A DNA stretch of 64,000 nt from JBBDIK01 sp040880465 (GCA_040880465.1 JBBDIK010000008.1:56852-120851); one strand, 5' to 3'; counted from the first letter of the stretch, positions 1-8,543 are shown. Translations and numbers: made by a program. The notes: generated by a model from the letters alone, not told the origin.

Positions 1-28
1 GAACAGTAGGGGCGCGGCCTGCGCCCTC

Positions 29-1270
29 TTAGGGACGGAGGTCCCGGGCCGTGGGGGACCAACGGGCCTGCTCGGCGTACAACGCGACATCCTCGGAAAA
101 GCCGAACGAGCCTGGCTCGTAGGCGCATGATCCCTCCTCTTGGAGGGGGTCACCGGTCATCGCGAACGCTCGCGAACGGGAACCGCCGCAGACGGCGGCG
201 AACTCGCACCGGCCGCAGCGGCCCTTGAGGAGATCTGGATCGCGGAGGCTCGTGAACAGTGGAGACGTGCGATAGATATCGGCGAGCGAGCGACGACGGA
301 CGTTCCCGGCGGCCAGTGGGAGGAAGCCGCTGGGCGACACGTCCCCTGTGTGCGAGATGAAGAGGAAACCGCTGCCCGCGCTCACGGGCAGCGGAGGACG
401 TTTGACCTCGCCGTCACCGGGGGCGAGCCCGACCGCACGCAATCCCGCGCGAAGCCGCAGGTAGGTATCGCCGAGACCGAGTTCGGTCACGGGGTTGCGA
501 CCGTGCTCCTCCAGGATCCGACGCTGGATCGATACCCGTCGGAACGCGGGCGCCTCGGTGGTCTTCACCGAGATCGTGTGGTTCACGTCGTAAAGGAAGT
601 GCAGGACGTCCTCGCCCTGGGAGGGGCCGAGCTGCCGCAGCTTCACCCCGCGCCCGGTCGGGACGAGCGAGAAGACGCTCCAGGTCATCGCCCCTTCCCG
701 GTACACGATGCGCGCGATGTCCGCGAGGTTCGGCAGGTTCGTCCCGCTGACGGTCGTGTTGATCTGCACGTGGAACCCGAGCCGCCGAGCCTCCCTCCAG
801 GCGGACATGGTGGCGTCGAAGACCCCGGGAACCCCGCGGAAGCCGTCGTGGATGTGGGGAACGGATCCGTCCACGGAGAGCGAGAGCGCGGTGACGCCGG
901 CCTCGCGGAGACGCCCGAGGTTCTCCCCCGTCAGCGCCGGCGTCGCCGACGGCGCGACGGCGACCGGAAGCCCCAAGGACCGAGCCGCACGGATGAGGTC
1001 GAGGAGGTCGGGGCGCTTCAACGGGTCACCGCCCGTCATGACGAAGAGCGGCGGCGGTCGGCCGAACGCCACGATCTCCTCGAGGAGCCGGTACCCCTCC
1101 TCGGTCGTGAGCTCATCGGGATCGCGCTCCGGTTTGGCGACGGCGCGACAGTGTTGACATGCGAGGTCGCACGCCCGGGTCAGTTCCCAGATCACCAGGA
1201 AGGGCCGGCGGGCGGGGTCGTGGCGAAGTGCCCGGATGGCCCGCAGGCCGTGCCGCGTGCTGGTCGCCAT
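29..1270 (-). CDS. Radical SAM/SPASM protein, AhbD/TIGR04053-like
   Basis: The product should be a 4Fe-4S radical SAM enzyme. It carries the cluster motif CDLACQHC near its N terminus, the GGDPL motif that contacts SAM, and a C-terminal SPASM-type cysteine cluster (CGRCEFAAVCGG) that would hold an auxiliary cluster. The layout and the sequence FLVIWELTRACDLACQHC match the heme-synthesis/peptide-modifying AhbD-like branch; the substrate is not evident. The ATG at 1270 was chosen because the domain begins about 25 residues later. An upstream in-frame GTG at 1345 would add 25 low-complexity basic residues. It is the last gene of a leftward set that includes three membrane proteins. The family call is firm, the function is not. 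Confidence 0.85.
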   Translation of the reverse strand: MATSTRHGLRAIRALRHDPARRPFLVIWELTRACDLACQHCRAVAKPERDPDELTTEEGYRLLEEIVAFGRPPPLFVMTGGDPLKRPDLLDLIRAARSLGLPVAVAPSATPALTGENLGRLREAGVTALSLSVDGSVPHIHDGFRGVPGVFDATMSAWREARRLGFHVQINTTVSGTNLPNLADIARIVYREGAMTWSVFSLVPTGRGVKLRQLGPSQGEDVLHFLYDVNHTISVKTTEAPAFRRVSIQRRILEEHGRNPVTELGLGDTYLRLRAGLRAVGLAPGDGEVKRPPLPVSAGSGFLFISHTGDVSPSGFLPLAAGNVRRRSLADIYRTSPLFTSLRDPDLLKGRCGRCEFAAVCGGSRSRAFAMTGDPLQEEGSCAYEPGSFGFSEDVALYAEQARWSPTARDLRP

Positions 1271-1379
1271 GATGTCGGGAGCATGGGCCGGGGCAGCACC
1301 CAGCACACGGGCCGCTCGCCCCCGTTTCCGCGGGACCCCGCTCACCGTCTCCGGGCATGGCGGGGAGCGGATGGGCGAC

Positions 1380-1844
1380 TCAGGCAGGCTTGAGGACCAT
1401 CAGGGCGACGATGACGGCGATCCCCACGGACTCGACGATGAGGATCCAGATCGGTCTCGATGAGCGCACGAGCCGGGCGAGCTCGTCCGCCGATGAGTGC
1501 TTACCCGATGCCGTCACCTCCACGGCACGTCGGATACGCCGGTAGTAGGGAACCGCAAGCGGGAACGCGACGGCGACAAGCACGATCAGCAAGCCGGTCG
1601 ACCACCAGATCCACGCCTGCCCCCACCAGTGCCCCTCCACACCCGTGACGATCCCACTCACGACGATGAGCAGGAGGGACACGTACATCGCCGGTCGCGT
1701 CGACCTCGACAGTTCGAGGAGTGCCCGGATCCGGATGGGATCGCGTTCCCGGCGGATGCGCAACCCCGCGGCCGCCGTCGCCCCGTGCGCTCCGACGAAG
1801 CCCAGCGCCCCGAGGATATGGAGGATCTTCCAGGCTTGGTACAC
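1380..1844 (-). CDS. Four-helix membrane protein, DUF2269/CopD-like
   Basis: This 154-residue integral membrane protein has four hydrophobic segments, at about residues 5-27, 50-70, 77-97 and 131-152. Histidines at positions 9 and 20 lie in or next to the first helix, a pattern seen in small heme- or copper-associated membrane proteins (inference). It follows two other small membrane proteins on the same strand, separated by 85 bases, so co-transcription is likely. The precise function is unknown. Confidence 0.7.
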   Translation of the reverse strand: MYQAWKILHILGALGFVGAHGATAAAGLRIRRERDPIRIRALLELSRSTRPAMYVSLLLIVVSGIVTGVEGHWWGQAWIWWSTGLLIVLVAVAFPLAVPYYRRIRRAVEVTASGKHSSADELARLVRSSRPIWILIVESVGIAVIVALMVLKPA

Positions 1845-1929
1845 AGCCGTTCCCTACCGGTTCGTGTCGCCGACGGCGACGTGGATACTTCGCGGGAAAC
1901 CCTCGCGTGCCCGGTCCGCCGCGCTTCGC

Positions 1930-2301
1930 CTACTCGCCTGCGAAGAGCTGGAAGAAGATCGGGAAGGTTCCCAGCAAGCCGAGCAGGACCAACACGCTCG
2001 TCCAGATCCAGACCTTCCGCGGTTCGGGGTCCTTCGACTTCCAGGCCGCGTGCAGCACGCCCCAACTGATGAAGAACGCGGCGCTCGACACGAGCGTCTT
2101 GCCCATCAGAGGCCCGACCGCCTTCGACCACTCGAGCATGCTCTTGATGCTCGCGCTCGCCTCAGCCGCCATCGTCAGGATGCCGAGGACGAGTGAGCCG
2201 ATCCCTGCTGCGATGAAGACCGCGGCGACGGGACCGAACGGCTTCTGCGCTCCTGCGACATCGCGGGATCCGGTGCCTGCGGATGCGTCTGTACCTGTCA
2301 T
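1930..2301 (-). CDS. Small membrane protein of unknown function
   Basis: The 123-residue product has about 20 polar residues, then three hydrophobic segments (about 25-47, 65-87 and 97-118). It starts 10 bases after the stop of the 2312-2854 gene and is therefore in the same operon. I do not recognise a family. The acidic start and the absence of cysteines argue against a secreted protein. It may be a subunit of a membrane complex with its two neighbours (inference). Confidence 0.65.
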   Translation of the reverse strand: MTGTDASAGTGSRDVAGAQKPFGPVAAVFIAAGIGSLVLGILTMAAEASASIKSMLEWSKAVGPLMGKTLVSSAAFFISWGVLHAAWKSKDPEPRKVWIWTSVLVLLGLLGTFPIFFQLFAGE

Positions 2302-2311
2302 GGTCTCCTCC

Positions 2312-2854
2312 TCAGATCACCGGTGCGGCCTTGGTGATGAATGCGCCCAGCGCGCCCGCGATGCCCGCGATAGCGAACGCCGCGCAGAATGCGATGATTA
2401 GGACTTTCTTGATCCCTTGCTCTCTCACGAGCTTGACTCCGTAGTAGCTGACGGCCACGGCGACCGCCGTCGCCAGCAACGGCGCGATCCAAGCGATGTG
2501 CTCTTTCCACTCCATGCCGAACTCGTGCCACTGGGCGGTAGCACTGTCGGCGAGGAGCGCGTACTTGGCGCCACAGGCCTCGGTGAAGCTCTCCTCGCAG
2601 GCGCCGGTCGTGTCGGCCCGATACCACGGGTACACGATGAACGAACCGGTCAGGACGGTGAGCCAGGCGGCGACGGCCATGGTCCACGTGCCGATCTTGA
2701 GCCGCTTGGCTCGCTCGACCACCCCCGCGTCGGTCACGAGCCCCGGCCGGAGGCTCCATAGGCCTGCCAGTCCGCCGGCAAAGGCCAGGAGGAAGGCCGC
2801 TCCGAGGCCCATCCCGTGCACGATGGTCCAGAACTCTCGGCTCGTGAAGCTCAT
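2312..2854 (-). CDS. Membrane protein with extracytoplasmic cysteine loop
   Basis: The 180-residue product has four predicted helices (about 12-33, 53-72, 121-140 and 148-172). A loop between helices 2 and 3 carries two cysteines (CEESFTEAC) that could form a disulfide. A histidine sits in helix 1 (TIVHGMG). The start is well supported by a GA-rich ribosome site (GAAGGGGGAAGT) just before the ATG. It is the first gene of the three-gene membrane operon, with a perfect palindrome about 120-140 bases upstream. Function unknown. Confidence 0.7.
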   Translation of the reverse strand: MSFTSREFWTIVHGMGLGAAFLLAFAGGLAGLWSLRPGLVTDAGVVERAKRLKIGTWTMAVAAWLTVLTGSFIVYPWYRADTTGACEESFTEACGAKYALLADSATAQWHEFGMEWKEHIAWIAPLLATAVAVAVSYYGVKLVREQGIKKVLIIAFCAAFAIAGIAGALGAFITKAAPVI

Positions 2855-2970
2855 ACTTCCCCCTTCGGTCCAGGTTCCTTGGCTAACCTAGTCTGCGGCC
2901 TTCCCCCGCACGCAGGTCCAACGGAACGTCCGGGCCGGGACCTTCGGCCTGGAAGTACGCCGAGTCGGCG

Positions 2971-2993
2971 GGTAGTGGGTCTGACCCACTACC
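2971..2993. promoter_or_regulatory. Perfect 11-bp inverted repeat (operator or hairpin)
   Basis: GGTAGTGGGTC, then one T, then GACCCACTACC. It lies between the end of the response regulator gene and the start of the leftward membrane operon. It has no trailing T-run on either strand, so an operator is at least as likely as a terminator. Confidence 0.6.
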
Positions 2994-3037
2994 AGTCGGC
3001 GGCGGGCCTCTTCACTACGATATCGTTGGTGCGATCG

Positions 3038-3700
3038 CTAGGTGCTGCCCGGCGTCGTCGTGTGCCGCGCGAGGTACGCCGCCGCCTCAGCACGCCGCGC
3101 CACCTCCAGCTTCGAAAGGATGCTCGAGACGTAGTTCTTGACGGTCTTCTCCGCCAGGTTGAGGTCCTCCCCGATCTCGCGGTTCGTCTTGCCGTCCGCG
3201 ACTGCGGTCAGGATCCGCTCTTCCTGCGGAGACAGCCGCGCGAGCTTCTCGTCCTTGAGCAGATGCTTCCCCTTACGGAGACGGTCGAGCACCGCGGACG
3301 TGACTTCCGGGTCGAGCAGACTTTGTCCCTTGCCGACCGCGCGAACGGCCCGCACGAGTTCCCCGCCCTTGACCTGCTTCAGCACGTACCCCGAGGCTCC
3401 GGCCATGATCGATGCGAACAGTGCCTCGTCATCGGCGAATGACGTCAGCATGATGACGTGCGTCTTCGGGTGGCGTGCGCGGATGTCCCGGGTTGCCTCG
3501 ATCCCACTGCCGTCCGCGAGGCGCACGTCCATCACGACGACGTCGGGGCGCGTCCGGTCCGTTTCGTCGATCGCCTCGCGGACGGACCCAGCCTCACCGG
3601 TCACCACGATGTCGTCGGTCGCCTGGAGCAGGGCCTTGACCCCGTTGCGGACGACCTCGTGGTCGTCGACCAACACGACCCGAAGCGGCTGCTCGCTCAC
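3038..3700 (-). CDS. devR: DevR/DosR-like NarL-family response regulator
   Basis: The N-terminal receiver domain has the acidic pair DD (12-13), the phosphorylated aspartate D58 (VVVMDVR) and the conserved lysine in YVLKQVKG. The C-terminal LuxR/NarL helix-turn-helix includes LNLAEKTVKNYVSSILSKL, which closely follows the recognition helix of mycobacterial DosR. In that family the regulator switches on a hypoxia/nitric-oxide dormancy regulon. The GAF kinase at 7395-8543 is the probable partner, and the stress protein and CBS protein between them are typical regulon members. The start lies 4 bases after the upstream gene, so the two are co-transcribed. Orthology to DosR itself is an inference. 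Confidence 0.88.
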   Translation of the reverse strand: MSEQPLRVVLVDDHEVVRNGVKALLQATDDIVVTGEAGSVREAIDETDRTRPDVVVMDVRLADGSGIEATRDIRARHPKTHVIMLTSFADDEALFASIMAGASGYVLKQVKGGELVRAVRAVGKGQSLLDPEVTSAVLDRLRKGKHLLKDEKLARLSPQEERILTAVADGKTNREIGEDLNLAEKTVKNYVSSILSKLEVARRAEAAAYLARHTTTPGST

Positions 3701-3704
3701 GGGT

Positions 3705-4247
3705 TCATGGTCCCATGCTCGGGGACCGCTCGCCAGCCGCGGGCGGGGCAGGTGGCGCAGCGGCCAAGGAGACCAGCTTGTCTCCCGCCCGGTCGAGGAA
3801 ATCCTTCACCATCGTCTCGGCCACCCGATGCAAGAGCGCCCGGTCGATCGCCGCACCCACCGGCCCGAGGGGCGGCCGGTATCGCGCGCTGATCGCGAGT
3901 TGGGTCCGATGCGGGCCAAGTTCGGCCACCTCGACGTCCGCCTCGAAGACGGGGAACAGTGACTGGTTCGAGGCGGCGCGCCACGTCATCGGCAGGACCG
4001 TCCGAGAGGGGAACCGGATCGGATCGCGGAACTCGATCACCACCCGTTTCTGTAGCCGGCCACTCGCCGTCAACCCCACCTCTCCCAGCAATGCCTCGCC
4101 GCGCTGCTCCACGTCCTCGACCAGGCCCGGGACCCACCCGCCGGGTTGTGCCAGGAGGGCATCTTCGACGACGGTCGTGGAGAGGGGCAGTTCCAGGAAG
4201 TACCGCGCGAACATGCCCTTAGCATCCGGGCTCTCGTGCGTCGTCAT
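3705..4247 (-). CDS. SRPBCC (START-fold) protein
   Basis: The 180-residue soluble product has the alternating beta-strand pattern and long C-terminal helix of the SRPBCC/polyketide-cyclase-like fold (AEDVEVAELGPHRTQL region, then ALLHRVAETMVKDFLDRAG). Such proteins bind hydrophobic ligands; the ligand is unknown. It is co-transcribed with, and four bases ahead of, the DevR-like regulator. It diverges from the gene at 4322 across a 74-base promoter region. Confidence 0.65.
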   Translation of the reverse strand: MTTHESPDAKGMFARYFLELPLSTTVVEDALLAQPGGWVPGLVEDVEQRGEALLGEVGLTASGRLQKRVVIEFRDPIRFPSRTVLPMTWRAASNQSLFPVFEADVEVAELGPHRTQLAISARYRPPLGPVGAAIDRALLHRVAETMVKDFLDRAGDKLVSLAAAPPAPPAAGERSPSMGP

Positions 4248-4321
4248 CAGGGACGAACGACCCCTGCACCGGGGGACTCCCTGCCGTATCCGCCGGCGGA
4301 GGGGGCCGGCAGACTGCTTGC

Positions 4322-4759
4322 ATGAGCCATCCCGGAAGGGCCGTATTGCAGATCGGGTCCGACGCCGCGGCGGCCCGATGGCGCCGGGCGACGTTGAGCA
4401 CGACGGGATGGTCCGTCATGACGTGCCGCGGGCCTGGGGCCGACCTCTGCCCCGTCGAGCACGGGCGGCCCTGCCCCTTGGTTCGCGAGGCGGACGTCGT
4501 CATCGTGGATCTCGCCCTCGAGACGCACACGAACCTCGAGAACGGGATCTCCCCGGGCGAGCTCCTCGCGTACTACCTCGGGGAAGACAAGCCGGTCATC
4601 GCGCTGACCCGCTCGCCTCACGGGATCCGGCCCTTCGTCGATGAGCGGGTCAAGGTGCTCGACCAACCACCATCCGCCGACGCGCTGGGGCGGGCCATCG
4701 CCGAGGCGATCCCTCCGTTCCAGAGTCCGCAGGTCCTGCCCCAGAAGATCGCGCCTTGA
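4322..4759 (+). CDS. Conserved hypothetical protein, Rossmann-like
   Basis: The 145-residue product has a central segment ADVVIVDLALETH followed by GEDKPVIALTRSPHGIRPFVDERVKVL. This resembles the beta-alpha pattern of nucleotide-binding or receiver-like folds. A cysteine cluster (C35, C43, C51) precedes it. No phosphorylation site or catalytic motif is clear. A -10-like CAGACT ends six bases before the ATG, so the transcript may be leaderless. The copper oxidase gene follows 35 bases after its stop. Function unknown. Confidence 0.6.
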   Translation: MSHPGRAVLQIGSDAAAARWRRATLSTTGWSVMTCRGPGADLCPVEHGRPCPLVREADVVIVDLALETHTNLENGISPGELLAYYLGEDKPVIALTRSPHGIRPFVDERVKVLDQPPSADALGRAIAEAIPPFQSPQVLPQKIAP

Positions 4760-4794
4760 CACCAGCCGTATCCATCGAGGGGAGAGGAACCGTC

Positions 4795-6117
4795 ATGACC
4801 ATTTCCAAACGCATCCACTCCGTGTCTTCGCTCGCCGTGGGGGTCCTCGTGCTCACGCTCGTTGCCGCCGCATGTGGGGACCGTACCGGGGTCGAGGAGC
4901 CGGGCGGCGCGGCCGGGGAGGCCGCATCCGCCTCCCCGACGGTGAAACTCACGGAGTTCGCCATAGCGCCATCCGAGCTGCAGGTTCCGGTCGCGGAACC
5001 ACTTCAGATCAACGTCGAGAACGGGGGTCAGGCACCGCACACGTTCGCCATCGCCGTCGGCGACGAGACGTTCGAAACCGCGCTCATCGCGCCCGGGAGC
5101 TCCGAGACCTTGGACGTCCCGGCCCTCGAGCCGGGGTCGTACGAGATGCTGTGCACCGTAGCCGGCCACAAGGAGTCCGGGATGACCGGAACGGTCGTCG
5201 CCGGCGTTCCCACGTCCGCCGACGCGATGCCAGGGATGAACCAGGGCAGCACCTCGATCGCCGACATGCTGGCTGGGCACGAGGCCGGCGTGAAGGCGTT
5301 CCCGGCGGCGACCGAGGGAACAGGTGCGCAGCCCCTGAAGCCCGTCATGGACGACGGCGTGAAGGTATTCGAACTGACCGCCGAAGCCGTCGAGTGGGAG
5401 GTCTCCCCGGGCGAGTTCAAGACCGCCATGACCTACAACGGCACCGTACCCGGCCCCGAACTGCGGGTCTTCGAGGGTGACCGGATGCGCGTGCATATCC
5501 AGAACGAGCTCCCCGAGCCGACGACGATCCACTGGCACGGGATGCATGTACCGAACGCGATGGACGGCGTACCGTTCATCACCCAGGATCCGATCATGCC
5601 GGGCGAGGACTTCACGTACGAGTTCACGGTCAACAACGGCCCGGGCCTGTACCTGTACCACTCGCACTTCAACGCGACGGCCCAGGTCGAGAGCGGCCTC
5701 TACGGGCCGATCGTCGTGCAGGATCGCGGGAAGGACGCGGTCGACGCGGACGTGGAGTACACCACCATCATCGGGGACGGACCACTCGGGTTCGTCCTCA
5801 ACGGCAAGGGGTTCCCAGCGACGGCACCGATGGCGGCTGCCCGTGGCGAAACGGTCCTGCTCCACCTCGCGAACCTGGGCGAGGCGCTGCACCCGATGCA
5901 CATGCACGGGTACGACTTCACGGTGATCCGCCAGGACGGGCAACCGGTTCGTCCACCCTCCCGGGTGAACACGCTGGTCGTGCCGCCCGGGACCACCTTC
6001 GACGTGTTGATCCGCGCGAACGCCCCCGGGGTCTGGGCCTTCCACTGCCACATCCTGAGTCACGTGGAGGGTCCCGACGGGATGTACGGGATGGTCACGG
6101 CCCTCATCGTGGAGTAG
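4795..6117 (+). CDS. Lipoprotein multicopper oxidase with N-terminal plastocyanin domain
   Basis: The 440-residue product starts with a lipoprotein signal ending LVAAAC (Cys27). A plastocyanin-like domain (about 48-137) carries a type 1 copper set: H82, C120, H125, M130. Two further cupredoxin domains carry the multicopper oxidase motifs HWHG (246-249), YHSH (288-291), HPMHMHG (366-372) and HCHILSH (417-423). This predicts an envelope-anchored copper oxidase with an attached electron-transfer module. The substrate could be metals, phenolics or nitrite. The HxH-type motifs favour a laccase-like trinuclear centre. The start at 4795 follows a GGGGAGAGG ribosome site; an earlier in-frame ATG at 4756 overlaps the previous stop but lacks one. 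Confidence 0.88.
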   Translation: MTISKRIHSVSSLAVGVLVLTLVAAACGDRTGVEEPGGAAGEAASASPTVKLTEFAIAPSELQVPVAEPLQINVENGGQAPHTFAIAVGDETFETALIAPGSSETLDVPALEPGSYEMLCTVAGHKESGMTGTVVAGVPTSADAMPGMNQGSTSIADMLAGHEAGVKAFPAATEGTGAQPLKPVMDDGVKVFELTAEAVEWEVSPGEFKTAMTYNGTVPGPELRVFEGDRMRVHIQNELPEPTTIHWHGMHVPNAMDGVPFITQDPIMPGEDFTYEFTVNNGPGLYLYHSHFNATAQVESGLYGPIVVQDRGKDAVDADVEYTTIIGDGPLGFVLNGKGFPATAPMAAARGETVLLHLANLGEALHPMHMHGYDFTVIRQDGQPVRPPSRVNTLVVPPGTTFDVLIRANAPGVWAFHCHILSHVEGPDGMYGMVTALIVE

Positions 6118-6128
6118 CCTGCGCGGCG

Positions 6129-6581
6129 ATGGAGCTTGAGCGGATCGTCGTCGGCGTCGACGGATCGCCCGGGTCCCTCGCCGCCCTCGGATGGACTGCC
6201 GGACTTGCCGCGAAGGTCGGCGCCGAGGTCATCGTCGTTCACGGATTCGAGATGCCGGGCCTCGCCGCCGGACTCCGATTCGCCGCCGTCCCCCCGAACG
6301 TGCTGGATGAGGCTGCTGATTCCGCCCGCGCTCGGACGAAGGAAGCCCTCGAGGGCGAGTGGACCGAACCTCTTCGAACGGCGGGGGTGCCGCATAGAGC
6401 CGTCCTACTGGATCACGGCGGCGCAGGGGTCATCATCGACGTAGCGGACGCAGAGAACGCCGGACTGATCGTCGTCGGTACCCGAGGTCACGGCGGCTTC
6501 AGCAACCTGCTGCTCGGCAGCGTGAGCTCGCACCTCGTCCACCACGCGCACCGGCCCGTCGCGGTGATCCCGCCTCCCTAG
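6129..6581 (+). CDS. Universal stress protein (UspA family)
   Basis: A single 150-residue Usp domain. It has VVGVDGSPGS at the N terminus and the ATP-binding signature GTRGHGGFSNLLLGSVS near the C terminus, so it belongs to the nucleotide-binding class. It begins 11 bases after the copper oxidase gene and is probably in the same transcript. In DosR-type regulons such proteins accompany entry into dormancy. That role here is inferred from the regulator and kinase flanking it. Confidence 0.93.
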   Translation: MELERIVVGVDGSPGSLAALGWTAGLAAKVGAEVIVVHGFEMPGLAAGLRFAAVPPNVLDEAADSARARTKEALEGEWTEPLRTAGVPHRAVLLDHGGAGVIIDVADAENAGLIVVGTRGHGGFSNLLLGSVSSHLVHHAHRPVAVIPPP

Positions 6582-6675
6582 CCGCCCCGAGGTCCCGAGG
6601 AGAACGGGTCGAGCGGCACCTACGGATCGCCTCGATGCACGCCACCATGGGAACGGACCCAAGGAGGCGCCCGCG

Positions 6676-7368
6676 ATGACGACCGTTCAAGACGTGATGC
6701 GTGAGATGACCCCGACCGTCGGGCGATCAACCCCGTTCAAGGAGGTCGTCCAGACCATGGATGCCTTCCGGATGAGCGCGGTGCCGGTGGTCGACGAGGA
6801 AGGGCGGTTCGTCGGCATGGTGACGGAGGCCGACGTGCTCCTCAAGGAGGCGTACGGACCCGCGCCCGAAGCAAGGGTGTTCGAGCGATGGAGACATCGA
6901 GTCGAACTCGAGAAGGCATCGGGGACGACGGCCGGAGCGATCATGCGTCCGGCGCCGACCGTGACCCAGGCGACCCCGGTGTGGGAGGCCGCGAAAGTGA
7001 TGCACGACGACGACCAGATCCGGCTCCCCGTGGTCGAACCCGACGGCATGCTGATCGGCATCGTCACCTGGCGTGATCTGCTCCAGGATTTCCTGCGTAC
7101 GGATGAGGCGATCCGACGCGAGATCGTCGAGGGGATCGCGCGGAGGGGGGCGGTCGCGGATCCCCACGCGATCCTCGTGCGCGTGCACGGGGGCATCGCC
7201 ACGATCGTCGGACAGGTCGAGCACGAGGCGCAGATCCCCCTCATCCTGGACCTCGTCCGTGATGTCGAGGGTGTCGTCGAGATCGAGCAGCTCCTGACCG
7301 CGCCACACGAGCCGGACGATCAGGCACGTAGGGCCTCCTCGTTCGCCGCAGGACGCCCGGATCGGTAG
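6676..7368 (+). CDS. CBS-pair protein with C-terminal BON domain
   Basis: Two CBS motifs (about residues 5-60 and 91-146) form a Bateman module likely to sense adenine nucleotides. A BON domain follows (about 150-212, ILVRVHGGIATIVGQVEHEAQ), a fold that binds membranes or other ligands. The ATG follows a strong ribosome site (AAGGAGG) 8 bases upstream. The same CBS-BON pairing occurs in stress and dormancy clusters of actinobacteria. Its stop lies 26 bases from the stop of the convergent GAF kinase. Confidence 0.9.
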   Translation: MTTVQDVMREMTPTVGRSTPFKEVVQTMDAFRMSAVPVVDEEGRFVGMVTEADVLLKEAYGPAPEARVFERWRHRVELEKASGTTAGAIMRPAPTVTQATPVWEAAKVMHDDDQIRLPVVEPDGMLIGIVTWRDLLQDFLRTDEAIRREIVEGIARRGAVADPHAILVRVHGGIATIVGQVEHEAQIPLILDLVRDVEGVVEIEQLLTAPHEPDDQARRASSFAAGRPDR

Positions 7369-7394
7369 TCGGAAGTCTCGCGGCGGGCGAACCC

Positions 7395-8543
7395 CTAGAT
7401 CGGGATCGAGACCGTGACGGTGCTGCCTTCGGACGCCACGGACTCGACGCGGGCCTCGCCATCCAGTCCCGCGGCACGCTCACGCATGTTCCGCAGACCA
7501 CTTCCGGCCTCCGGGCCGCTCGGATCGAATCCGGAACCGTCGTCATCCACCTCGAGCATCGCCCGGCCGTTCTCCTGCCACAGGGACACCCGGCACGTGG
7601 TCGCTCCTGAATGCCGGCCGACGTTCGACAGCGCCTCGCGCACCAGCTGCACCACATCGCCCGCCCGGGAGGCAAGTTCCGCCGCAGCCTCGCTGTCGAC
7701 ATCGGTCACGGTGGTGATCCCGGTCTTCGATTCGAAGTCCCGAGCCATCTCCCGAAGCGCTTGGTCGAGCTGTCGGTCGGCGAGGATCCCCGGCCGAAGC
7801 CCGAAGATGTAGTTGCGCAGATCCCGGATCACGCGGTCGATCTCGCTCGTGGCTCCCTCGAGTCTTGCCTGCGTGTCGGGGTCCCCCGACAACCCTGCGA
7901 TACCCTGCAGCTCCATCCCAACAGCGAACAAGGACTGGATCGCTCCGTCGTGGAGCTCACGGGCGATACGCTCTCGTTCCTCCATGACGGCGAGCCGCTC
8001 CAACTCCTGCCGGGCCGCCGCCGCCTCCTCGAACAGACGCGCGTTCTCGAGGGCGGTCCCCGCTTGCGCCGCCAGCACGACGACCGCGCGTTCGTCGTCC
8101 TCCGTGAAGGCCGGGGCATCGCGTTTGTCGGTGAGGTAGAGGTTCCCGAACACGCGCCCGCGGGACATCACGGGCGTCCCGAGGAACGACGTCATCCGCG
8201 GGTGCTGAGGCGGGAAACCCACGGCGTTCGGATGCGACCCGATCTCGGCGATGCGTTGGGCGTGGGGATGGTGGATCAGCTGTCCGAGCAATCCCTTACC
8301 GACCGGCGGCGCGCCGATGGCTCGTCGTTCGTCGTCACTGACCCCGACCGTGAGGAACTCCTCGATCGCGTTCCCGGCGGCATCCAGCACGCCCAGCGCC
8401 CCGTAGCGTGCGCCGGTGATCTCGGCCGCGACCTCGACGATGCGCTGAAGCACCGCAGGAAGCGACAGCTCGGCCGAAAGCACCATGCCGGCCTCGATGA
8501 GCTTGCTCGCACGGTCGGCGGAGAAGGAATGCTGCTCATCCAC
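7395..8543 (-). CDS. devS: DevS/DosT-like GAF-domain histidine kinase
   Basis: One GAF domain (about 28-172) is followed by a HisKA_3 dimerisation helix with phospho-acceptor H198 (ELHDGAIQSLF) and a HATPase domain (NVGRHSGA; DDDGSGFDP; GSGLRNMRERA). The GAF segment FPPQHPRMTSFLGTPV and the FGNLYLTDK strand closely resemble the heme-binding GAF of mycobacterial DosS/DosT. H114 is the candidate proximal heme ligand (inference). DosS has two GAF domains; only one is present here. It is the natural partner of the regulator at 3038-3700, despite lying 3.7 kb away. Confidence 0.9.
   Translation of the reverse strand: MDEQHSFSADRASKLIEAGMVLSAELSLPAVLQRIVEVAAEITGARYGALGVLDAAGNAIEEFLTVGVSDDERRAIGAPPVGKGLLGQLIHHPHAQRIAEIGSHPNAVGFPPQHPRMTSFLGTPVMSRGRVFGNLYLTDKRDAPAFTEDDERAVVVLAAQAGTALENARLFEEAAAARQELERLAVMEERERIARELHDGAIQSLFAVGMELQGIAGLSGDPDTQARLEGATSEIDRVIRDLRNYIFGLRPGILADRQLDQALREMARDFESKTGITTVTDVDSEAAAELASRAGDVVQLVREALSNVGRHSGATTCRVSLWQENGRAMLEVDDDGSGFDPSGPEAGSGLRNMRERAAGLDGEARVESVASEGSTVTVSIPI

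Noticed and set aside
140..1393. Long open frame opposite the radical SAM gene
   Set aside because: It is an arginine/proline-rich antisense shadow of a gene with clear family motifs, typical of high-GC DNA.
4251..4269. Dos-box-like GGGAC...ACCCC upstream of the 4322 gene
   Set aside because: Only five-base arms are symmetrical, too weak to call as an operator.
4618..6063. 481-codon frame opposite the copper oxidase
   Set aside because: Shadow frame; the opposite strand has all copper motifs in order.
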